Shown: piece by piece, positions 48,319 to 60,300 of the stretch | Layout of the letters: every line of letters starts with the position of its first letter | Position numbering within the stretch: position 1 is the first letter of the stretch | Assembly (NCBI RefSeq): GCF_032854445.1 | Contig: NC_088303.1 | Span: forward strand, 25,585,265-25,649,264 | Source of the DNA: Liolophura sinensis | Taxonomy: Eukaryota; Mollusca; Polyplacophora; Chitonida; Chitonidae | Reading direction: 5' to 3' | DNA length: 64,000 nt | Made by a program: the position numbers and the translations under genes | The notes under the pieces: generated by a model | Seen by the model: only the letters and a program-made list of their open reading frames with translations | Told to the model about the DNA's origin: nothing | Database searches by the model: none

Positions 48319-51300
48319 CTACAATATATGGCAATATGTTATATAATTTTCAGTAATTGCTGATAAGGTACAAACCCAGTTTCTCTCAATGTTAAGACCA
48401 AATATATGTATCTACACATGATACGTATATACATGTATATGTATTTTTACTACCATCAAAGCCTGATCCAAACAAAGCAGGGAGGCAATACGTGGAGCCA
48501 GTTTACACACGTAGTTACCAAAAAGGCTGGGCTCTCAAACTGATGGGCATCCAAAAAAATATTTTAAAACTGCCCTGAAGCTAAATGGTAGTTAAAAGGA
48601 AAATATGATTTCCAGATAAAAATTATGGCTTTCACACAATTTTTTTTATTTCTTATTTACACATTTAAAACTCTCTGAGAGCATCATTCTGATAAGCAAT
48701 TTTTTACAAATTATCGAAATATGACATTAAAGTTTAACTTTTTTGTTTTTGACATGATCCAGTGATATTAGCGAAGCCCACATTGACAACGTGTGTGTAT
48801 GATGAATAAAAGCCATGCCTAAAATATTTTTACATATTAGCATTGGAAGTCAATTTTTTTTAGGTGTTGGAAACCCAGATTACCTAGAGTAAACCTATCT
48901 TTCGGAAGATGCTAGCAAATTTTCTTGCATGCGACATACTGTTATGCACAACATTTTGGTAAAAAACAACTGATAGACCTCAAGTGTGTCATCCACCATT
49001 GTCACAAAGACCCCACAAGCGATAAGAAGACGGCACTCTACAAATACCATGTCCAAGGCTGGTTTCGAACTTTCATCCAGCCACAGAAAGGCAAATGGAG
49101 TACGTTAGTACATGAATCTCCTTCCATGTTAACCCTCTCTATACCACTAGACCATGGTGCCTGCTCTTCCATAGGCTTCATGGGACATAACATTAACATT
49201 GATTTCAGAGGCAACTGCCAACTAAAACATTACATGGCCTCACCTTTGATGTTGAACAACCTATAGCGCTTTGTGCTGTTACCAATGGCATTGGTCTGGA
49301 AGAGGTCAAGGTCACTTTTGACGAACTCATCAGAAAATCCGACCTCAGGCTCAGGAAACCAGCCATCATAATAACCACCCGTTCCATCGATCAGTTTGTA
49401 ATCACCCATCCTGTAACACAGCAAAAAACATTTATTTTAATATTTACATACAGAGTATGTATAACAGATGTTACAGGCCATATTGGAGCATATTTCATCT
49501 ACCAACCATGTGTACTGGGTTTTTTTCAGAAGGATGTTACCTGTAGCTACCTGTAGCCTGCCGAAGCCTAGAAAAATTTTGAGCAGGTAACAATCTGTTT
49601 TCATCATAGTTCCTGTTTTGTTTCATATAATTATCTGCCAGGTAGTTGGCTACTTTTCCAGGGCAAAAGCAGGTAAAAGAAAAGCAGCCAAAGCAAATAT
49701 GTGCACAGAAACCTTGGTCAAAGGTTACAAGTTCAAAGCAATGGCAAAGGCAATATGACTGCCACATACATCACTGGAGGACTGGTCAGAACGGAGAAAC
49801 ACTGTTACACTATGAAACCTTGTGGAATCCAAAAGCTGTTGTTCTACCTTACTCAAAAAAAAAAAGTTTAATATCCAATTTATCAAATGTCTTAAGACTT
49901 AAGTGCAATACTCAAACACAGCTACAAATAAATGTTTTGCTCTAAAAAGTTTAAAATTTGTACACTTATTCTTTATAGAACAGAATAATGTACCAACCAC
50001 AAATTGAGCTGTTTCCTGTTCTGAGTTTGGCATTTCAAGGACTTGCAAATTATGTCTTAAGGTGCTTGATAAATATGGGCCCTAGTGTCTAACAGGAATC
50101 CAATATTTATTTATGCCATACTCAAGAATATTTTACTTATACAAAGGTGGGCAGCATTATGTTGGGAAGAAACCAGGCAGAGCCCGGCAGAAACCCACAA
50201 CCATCCACAGCTTGCTGGCAGGCCTTCCCATTTAAGCAGGAGAAGGCCAGCAGGACCTAGACTTGAACTCCCAGCGATTGCATTGATGAGGACAATCATG
50301 AGTCACAAAGCAGTACTAGCACACTAACCACTTGGCCGCATTGACCGTTTCCAATATTTATGATGTGTGCATAATGATCCCTGTATGGAAAAGCTGTAAC
50401 CTAACATATGCACTGTAAGAGAAGGCAAAAGTTAGGTCACAAACTCACCTTATAGCAGCATGACCACACATCAAAGGCTGGAACTCATCAATATTATACA
50501 CAAACTCTGTCCGAGGGGATTCCCCACCAGTTCGGATTGCATCCCACTGGTTTACACCATCAATTATCTCCCCTGAAACACATTTAACAGCAGTCAAAGT
50601 ATGTTTATTATTTTTTTATAAACAATTTTATATTTCCCCAGATTTTCATTGAGAGTCATGCCGTCATCATGTTGATAAACTTAGAATCTTTGTTTTATTG
50701 AGTAGGATTAAAAATCAATTTCAACAATATTTTGGTCATATCACACTATGAATGTACTTCTGGTGCTGCCTCACTGGAGTGCCACCCTGAAAAACAGAAT
50801 ACGCCTCACCCAGTCACATTACACTGACACCAAGCTGACCAGAAATGCTTAAAATGTTAAATCTTTGCTCTTCTCTGCAGCTAAGCATTATCAATTCATA
50901 CAAAACAACTTCTAGAGTATTTTTACATTAGTCTGATTAATGAATTGGAATTATAATCAATTCAGTCCCGGTCAAATCTTGTAAATCACAAGGGTACATT
51001 TATGTGCAGTAATTCAGATGAACGTATAAAACTGAATTAATTTTGATTAAAACACCTTCAATCTTCTGATAAAGCACTGCATGCTATATCTGTATAATGG
51101 CTTTCATCCAAAGTTTAGCATTTTTTGAGTGACACATACTGCTTAATTCAGACTGATTTCATCCACTTCATAAACCCACTGAAGAGGGTCCTTTTTGTTT
51201 GTTTTTTTTTTTTTTTTGAGGGGTGATTGACTTCTTTTCAGAAAAAATTATTATCAAACGTATCATTTAAAGGCTTTTCTGTAAAAAGTGCATTTTTCAC

Positions 51301-54300
51301 TATAGTGGACAAGTACAGTGTGCCAAAGCATGCAGGTTAAATAAAACAAACAAAAATAAAACTTTACTGAAAGGTTTTCCAGCAGCAGCCATTAGTGTTG
51401 GTGACCAGTCTACAGCATGCATCAATCTGTGACAGACAAAACAAAAAACAATAACTTTAACATGACAGCATCGGAACACTGAAGGACCATTTTCTATTTG
51501 CTTGCTTATTTTTAACAGATTGATTGGATAAATTGATGTTATCTTTCTAACAAGGGACACGTGCCCTAATGTGTACTAGGGTAAAATTGCTCACACCATG
51601 TAAATTGTCATGTATGTAAGGTATGGTTACAAGATGTCAAAAGGACTGGTATTATCCAGAGGGTACGTGCGAAGGTCTGACGCAACCTGCAGATGGTAAT
51701 GGGTTCTTCCACCATAATGTCGGCCCCCATCGTATAAGTGAAATATTCTTGAGCATGGCTCCAATCAAATACATAAAATAAATAAATTAACCAGAGGGGA
51801 AGATTTAAACACGTTACAAAAACTGAACTTGTTAGACTGCAAAGAATCTCTTCAACTCGCGGTCCAACTTATACATGCATCCTTCTTCAGAGCTCCTTCA
51901 AACTTTTTCTGTGTTGTTGTGGTTGTGTTCTTATGCCAAAGGTTATAACATTATATCATGTTCTGTTATTTCTAATATATGAGTACAGAGTCAAACATAC
52001 TGGGTCCAATGACAGGCCCAATCTTTTCATGATCTGAAAGTTTGGGGGGGGGGGGGCAGTATCTTTTTGACAGAGTGCACTGTGGTAGCACAACTCAGCA
52101 ATGTTTTCTGGCAGAGTGAACTGTGGTAGCACAACTCAACAATGTTTTCTGACAGAGTGCACCAAGGTAGCACAACTCAGCAATGTTATCTGACAGAGTG
52201 CACTGTGGTAGCACAACTCAGCAATGTTCTCTGACAGAGAGCACTGTGGTAGCACAACTCAGCAATGTTTCAAAAGCATGCATCACAGATCTATTTCAAA
52301 AAATACATAAAATTTTTTTGTCTAGTCATGCAATCTCACTTATCATGCTGGGTTGAATCACCACAGTGCTTGCTTTACCCGTTGTGGACATATCCAGTCT
52401 TCTCAATGCCCTTGCCAGAGAAAAACGCCACGCCACGTGTTCCTCCCTCATAGATTGTCAGCTTGCCCGCTCTCAAAGGCCAGTTGTTTCCTCCCCATTG
52501 TACCCAGCCCCCGTTCTTTCAGGGCAGATCATTATCACAGATATCATCAATTAAACTCATCACAGGTATCTTGAAATTTGACAATTTGCGACTTTTAAGT
52601 TTTTGGGGGTTTTTTGGCTTAAAATTTAAATTGTAATCTGTACACATGAGGCTCACGGAAGAGAAAAGAATATGCACAGACTTACTGTGAGTTTGAGATA
52701 AATCAGGAGTTAGTGAACATCAGGGAATGTTTTACATGTCCTCCGTACAGGCACATGTGGTCACTCCAAAATTTGGGACACCTGCTCTGCTCATTTTAGC
52801 CAAAATATATGTAATTCTAGCCGGAATATTGAGTTTCTTTTTTATCACATGGTTAGACTATCTAATGAACAAAATACTCATATCTTTGCTTTTCCAAAAG
52901 GCTGGTAACGAAATGTAATATTCTACTTTCAACACGACTAATATCTGTCCCAAACTTTAGAACAATTAGGGTACCTCTAAATACAGGTATCGTAAAACTT
53001 GAGCTACCATGCAATGTGTCCAGGTATGTACATGCATGTGAACAGTGCCAGGATCTGAGCCTAAAACATGAGCTTCATGTCACACATTTCAACCAGTTTA
53101 GAAAAATCATTTATTTGTTTACTTATATGATTGCTGTTTTACGCCAAAACTCAAGAATATTTCACTTATACAACGGCAGCCACAATAATGTTGGGAGGAA
53201 ACCAGGCAGAGCCCGGGGGGAACCCACAACCATCCTCAGGTTGCTGTCAGATCTTTCCACGTTAGAAAAATTAGAAAAAATTACTTACTAAAACTACAGC
53301 ATGATGAACACCATTTTTCTACTGTTCATCTCGCTATAATTTTAGTAAGCAAGTTTTCTCTTACTTATTTTTTCCATTCATTTTGCTGGATCATATCTTC
53401 TGAATGTCCCTCAGTTTGTGCATTTACATGTAAACATGATGCACTTTTTAACAGCCACATCACCCACATCTACACATGCGTGTATGAAGAGCACAGAAAC
53501 ATAAAGGTGACTTACGTCAGTAGTAAAAGCAAACAGAGTATCATTGTAAAGTCCATGTTCCTGAAGAGCTTTGGTGATGTTGCCGATAGCGTCATCGAGA
53601 GCAGAAACCATTCCTTGGGAGAGAAGAAAACAAAGATTTGAAAGAAATCTGTTCCACAAAGGACCCTCAATAGTATTAAAGTTCTCTCATCTACATGTAA
53701 GGTATCAAGAATCTCAGATTTATTTATTTCATTGCTGGTTCACACTGTTTCAATTTTTAAGAAACACTAAAAAGAATTAACTTAAAAGCCTCAGATACCA
53801 ATATATCAAGAAGAGAATGAACATTATTTTGGTCACATCATAATGGTGTCTTTTTAGCAGGTCTAAAACAAGGTACAAATGCCACTAAAGCAGTAATATT
53901 TGTACATTTTTGACTGCCACAATCGGACTTACACCACCTCCATATTGGGAGCAAAACTATCGACATGTCGAAGATGCAGATTTGTTTTGTGAAACTAAAT
54001 TTTCTGACCAAAAGCCTAAGCCTTAGAGCCCCTTTAGGCACACAAGTTTAAGCACTTGTATACTGTTCACCTGGCATGCCAGGCTGCCCAGTCATATTAC
54101 AGGTACAGCGGCACTTTAGTCCTGTAATCGTTTTATCTCCCAATGCCGAGTGCCAATCCAGAGAAGTACCATAATAACAATGATACAGGTACGTTCTTAG
54201 TAATATTACAAATCTGTTCACAATACAATCCATGAAAGAGAGTACATCGAAGCTTAATTTTACAAGAGTGTAAAGTAAAATTTTACCACTCAATCCTAAT

Positions 54301-57300
54301 TGTATATCCTACAGTCTCAATTTCTGAATGGCTCTGGAAGTCGGAAGTAAAATCCAGTCTTACCAGCAAATCCTCGCCTCATGTCACTGGCTATGTGTGG
54401 GTACAGGTCCGTGTATTTCTTAGGTACCTGGAAATAGTTGAAGCACTTTATAATCCACAGTTCAATTGTGTATTTCACTGCTGTCCTATCAAATAAGCAG
54501 GACTTTTCCACAGGTAGCAGAACACTGGTCCAACTGCCCTGTGCTTCATCAACATTAAGTTCAGTTACTAATGGCTGTACCTAGACTGATAAACATTAAA
54601 TCATTCGGTAGTTAATGTCAATCCCTGTGCAGGATGGCAGTACGGTATTAGCCAAAAGGAAATTGTACCAAAGGAAAAGCCTTAATTGCAACATGGTGAA
54701 CAAAGTTCCATGCAGCTGCTTTTAAATCAGGTTTTGTGAAGGTTAACAGTGATTGACAGGCTTTCCAACATGTGATGTACAAATACATGTATGAACATCG
54801 TTTTGGTTGTCTTCAACAAACTGCCCAAATCAAATGGCCACACAAGCATTACTGACCGCTTGTTTTCATGTCTGAAAAGCATGTATGTTACCACAAGGTG
54901 CTATTACTGCAAAGTACTTATTATTCGCTGGAATTTATTTTTGCGGATTTTCTCCAAAAATGTGTTCGCGGGAATTAATTTTCGTATATTTAGGAGAATA
55001 CTGAAAAACAGATCTCAAAGTCTTAAAATTTTCCAAGATATAATATGGCCCAAATTATTCAAGCACGTAAAACAGGTATCATCATGGGTGGCTTTAATCC
55101 TCCTTTGTTTCCTGCGGTGTTGCTAATCCTCGTGATCTGAATCAAAGATTAAAACAATTGGGGATGGATTATCATTAAGTGAGAAGATTACTTTCACACC
55201 TACCTTGAGCAGTACTTAAACAGGTGTCACTTCTTTTCAAATCACTGATGAGCACTTTTAAACACCTGGTAAAGTGACCTGTCACCTTTTGAGCAGTTCG
55301 ACGCAAAACATATGAATTTACCATTATCGGTGCCAGTCACTCATAATTTATCAAGCAACACAGTAAGTTTTGCAATTCTGATCATCCTCTGTAGCAGGTT
55401 AGAAATTGCAAACATTGACATAGCTGTCAAACGGACATTAAGTTGTTGTACACACAGTTTGTTAGAAGCTAACTCATTGGACCACGGGAGAGACACAGCC
55501 AATGGCATAGCGTGTAACAGAGCGACAATCATTAGAAAACAGCACGTGCTGGTATCTACTTTTCTTTCACACTTTACAGGACTAGCGAAGACTGATCAAA
55601 CTAAAGACGAATAAACTCCCACTTTGTTTTACACCCATCAAGCCTTAGAACCAGAGTTTGTATATATTTAAACCATAATTTCCCTTCCCTGCTGTTAAAA
55701 ATTTAGCTGGCCCGTCAGGTTTTCTTAGCGAAACTCCCGTCACCCTGTCACAGATTTCACTTCATTATTACTACTACCTGATAGTATATGATTCAATGTT
55801 GGATATTTTTTTCGCTGGAATTATTTTTCGTGGTAAATTATGGACCGCAAAATACATGAAAATTAGTTTCACGCCAAAAAATACTTCACAGTCACCTTAT
55901 GTGCTCTAGCCTACCTGAATAGGGCGGTGAACGGACTGGAATGGTAGGTACATAAACAGAGGCTGGCTGGCATTATGTTTAGAGATGATGTCAATGGCTC
56001 GGTCAGCAAACATATACTGTAATGATAATAGTTACAATGATATCAATAAAACATCAATACGATCATTTAGAGAAATGTAAATCACAGCTGCCCCCCCACT
56101 GAACAAAAAGTTCATGAACTCTGGCATGGAGCTAAGAATTATTCAGTACTTGTTGAGTATGTACCTTGTTCATTTTAGCTCTATGCAATATTTTAGAAAA
56201 ACAATCCTAATGTGTTTGTCAACCTATAATCCATCAAGGTGCTATTTAACAGGTGTCAATTCCAGAAAAAGCCATTTCTGACTTACACTTTTAACGCTTA
56301 TTTTTTTCCCCTCCCTTAAAATTAAAATTTTGTCAACCTCATCAATATAAGACAAATATGTGCATACTTCAAACTTCCAGTACCAAAAACTAAACACTGT
56401 GACAATGAATCAAATTTTGACTAATTCAGAGATGTGGAATCTGCTCCCGAAAGGTCAATGAATAAAGCTCATACCAATTATAACTTAAGACAATTTCAGA
56501 TTAAATTCCACACATTCACTCGAAACTTTGGATCTGCACTTCTGAGACTTTATACTGACTCTGGATCTGCACTTCTGAGACTTCATACTGACTTTGGATC
56601 TGCACTTCTGAGACTTTATATTGACTTTGGATCTGCACTTCTGAGACTTTATACTGACTTTGGATCTGCACTTCTGAGACTTTATACTGACTTTGGATCT
56701 GCATTTCTGAGATTTTATACTGACTTTGGATCTGCACTTCTGAGATTTTATACTGACTTTGGGTCTGCACTTCTGAGATTTTATACTGACTTTGGGTCTG
56801 CACTTCTGAGACTTTATACTGACTTTGGATCTGCACTTCTGAGACTTTATATTGACTTTGGATCTGCACTTCTGAGACTTTATACTGACTTTGGATCTGC
56901 ACTTCTGAGACTTTATACTGACTTTGGATCTGCACTTCTGAGACTTTATATTGACTTTGGATCTGCACTTCTGAGATTTTATACTGACTTTGGATTTGCA
57001 CTTCTGAGACTTTATATTGACTTTGGATCTGCACTTCTGAGATTTTATACTGACTTTGGATCTGCACTTCTGAGACTTTATATTGACTTTGGATCTGCAC
57101 TTCTGAGACTTTATACTGACTTTGGATCTGCACTTCTGAGACTTTATACTGACTTTGGATCTGCACTTCTGAGACTTTATATTGACTTTGGATCTGCACT
57201 TTCAGAAAACTTTATAGACCGAGCATTACATCAAGGCTAAGAGAGCAGAGCAAACATGTCTTTACCAGACAAAAAAAAAAAAAAGACAGCAAAAAGACAA

Positions 57301-60300
57301 GGTAATATCCCAAGTCACACAGTGGTCATTCCTATGTCTTAATGTATTCCAGCAGCTCTTTAAACAGATTCAAATTTAATATAATTGGTTTCGGCACAAA
57401 TTAGTTAAACTAATTAATTAGTTCAATTAATTAATGAGTAAATTAGTTAAATTAATTACAAAGTAGTATATAAAATCTATTAAACCATTAAACATATATG
57501 TACTCTAAATCATCAACCTTTTCGCATATGAAAGAACAACTTTCAGCACAATTTTTGCACAATTTACTTTGATCTTGGAGAGGAAACTATATTAGTTGGT
57601 TTTGCCAATTTCAGGGTCTGCACAAAAAGTAAAATGTATCAGTCTATTGCCTTCAGAATATGTTTCAATAATAACCTTGCAACACGTGAAAAGGTTGAAG
57701 AATTACAGTATATAGATGGGTATGTATTTCAATAGATATGAATTTATTAATGTGACTGTTGCATTCAAACATATTAACCTGCATGTATACAACAGTGGTC
57801 TTCTTGTGAGTGACAGCTAATAAATTGCAGCTAACATCATTTAATTGAGGCAAATTGACCAGAGGCCTGATTTGAGCAGGTAATGTGAGCCATTGGCCAA
57901 CTATCACGCTGTCATCACTGTTCTGGGTTTTACTCTCTATGATGACTTCATATTGTGGAATGCGAGCACCTGCATGTAAGAGTTTTGCTCTGTATACTGT
58001 AACACATGTTCACTATAGAGATACTTACTGCAGAATACACACCAGTTTTGTTTCTCACAGGAAGTTCTCCGTCATGAAGGTCCAAGTAGCCACCTGTAGG
58101 AAACACAATGAAGGGGATATAATAAAGGCTACAAACTTACACCTCTTCTATCACAATCAGAAAAGACTATTGAGCAGACATTGCCCATGCATAGATGATG
58201 AACAATCAGAATCATAAAAATTAATAAACATGTCAAACTTATGCACAGATTTGGCTGACATTCACATTTGATGTGATGAATTCGTAGGTAAACAATATTT
58301 AGAGCTCTTATAGCATGGAAAGTAAGGATCAACAAGAATGAAGGTATTCATTAAATACTTTAGCACAAATCAGCCTGGTTTTCAAACAATGTAGAACTGC
58401 AAACAAAAATTATTGTTAAATATGCAAAACTTATGCATGAGTCAGCTATTAGATATTTGATGCAGCCACTGCACAGGACACAACTGTAATCAATCTGTCA
58501 ACACAATACAAAACCTTCCTCAACGCAATCCTTCTCTGAGTACAGATACTGTTATCATTCTGTCAACACTATACACCTGTACAACACCTTCCTCAGTGCA
58601 ATCATTCTTTGAGTTCACTGTCTACACCTTACACAACTTTTCTGAATGTAATCATGTTATATACTCCATGCAGTACAACCTGCAAATTCCGTCTACACCT
58701 TACAAAACCTCACTGCTGTCATGCTCTGAATGCTAACATAATATTTACACCACATCAATGGTCTCCTACTACTGAGACTCCCCAAGAGATCTGACTTGTC
58801 TCCTATTACTGAGATTCCTAGAGAGGTCTGACTTGTCTCCTATTACTGAGATTCCTAGAGAGGTCTGACTTGTCTCCTATTACTGAGATTCCTAGAGAGG
58901 TCTGACTTGTCTCCTACTACTGAGGTTCCTGGGGAGGTCTGACTTCTCTCTAACTACTGAGGTTCCTAGAGAGGTCTGACTTGTCTCCTATTACTGAGAT
59001 TCCTAGAGAGGTCTGACTTGTCTCCTATTACTGAGATTCCTAGAGAGGTCTGACTTGTCTCCTACTACTGAGGTTCCTGGGGAGGTCTGACTTCTCTCTA
59101 ACTACTGAGGTTCCCGGGGAGGTCTGACTTGTCTCCTATTACTGAGATTCCTAGAGAGGTCTTACTTGTCTCCTATTACTGAGATTCCTAGAGAGGTCTG
59201 ACTTGTCTCCTACTACTGAGGTTCCTAGAGAGGTCTTACTTGTCTCCTATTACTAAGATTCCTAGAGAGGTCTGACTTGTCTCCTACTACTGAGGTTCCC
59301 GGGGAGGTCTGACTTCTCTCTAACTACTGAGGTTCCCGGGGAGGTCTGACTTGTCTCCTATTACTGAGATTCCTAGAGAGGTCTTACTTGTCTCCTACTA
59401 CTGAGGTTCCCGGAGAGGTCTGACTTGTCTCCTACTACTAGGGGTGTGACTTGTCTCCTAGTATTGAGTTACCCTAAGGGGTGTGACTGGTCTCCTAGTA
59501 TTGAGCTACCCTAAGGGGTGTGACTTGTCGCCTACTACTGAGGTTCCTGGAGAGGTCTGACTTGTCACCTATTACTGAGGTTCCCGGAGAGGTCCGACTT
59601 GTCTCCTACTACTGAGGTTCCCTGAGGGGTTTGACTTGTCTCCTACTACTAGGGGTGTGACTTGTCTCCTGCTACTGAGGTTCCCGGGGGGGGGGGGGGG
59701 GGGGGGGTCACCTGTCTCCTACTGCTGAGTTTTCCCTAAGGGGTCTGACTTGTCTCCTACTACTGAGGTTACCTGAGGGGCTGACTTCTCTCCTAGTATT
59801 GAGCTACCCTAAGGGTTGTGACTTGTCGCCTACTACTGAGCTTCCTGGAGAGGTCTGACTTGTCTCCTACTACTGAGGCTCCCTGAGGGGTCTGACTTGT
59901 CTCCTACTGAGGTTCCCTGAGGGGTCGGAATTGTCTGACGACAGAGGTTCCCTAATGGGTTGATTTGTCTCCTACTGCTGAGCTTCCCTAAGGATTCTGA
60001 CTTGTCTCCTACTGAGGTTACCTGAGGGGTCTGACTTGTCTCCTACTACTGAGCCTCACTGAGGGGTGTGACTTGTTTCCTACCGCTGAGTTTTCCCTAA
60101 GGGGTCTGACTTGTCTCCTACTACTGAGGTTCCCTGAGGGGTTGACTTGTCTCCTACCGCTGAGCTTCCTAAGGATCCTGACTTGTCTCCCACAACTGAG
60201 GTTCCCTGACAGGTCTGACTTTTCTCCTACTACTGAGGTTTTCTGAAGAGTCTGACTTGTCTCCTACTGATGAGGTTCCCTGAGAGGCCTGACTTGTCGC

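Noticed and set aside
56434-57240. 268-codon plus-strand frame GSALLRLYTDF repeat and its minus-strand counterpart
   Set aside because: It is a 33-bp minisatellite inside a sulfatase intron, open on both strands only because 33 is divisible by three.
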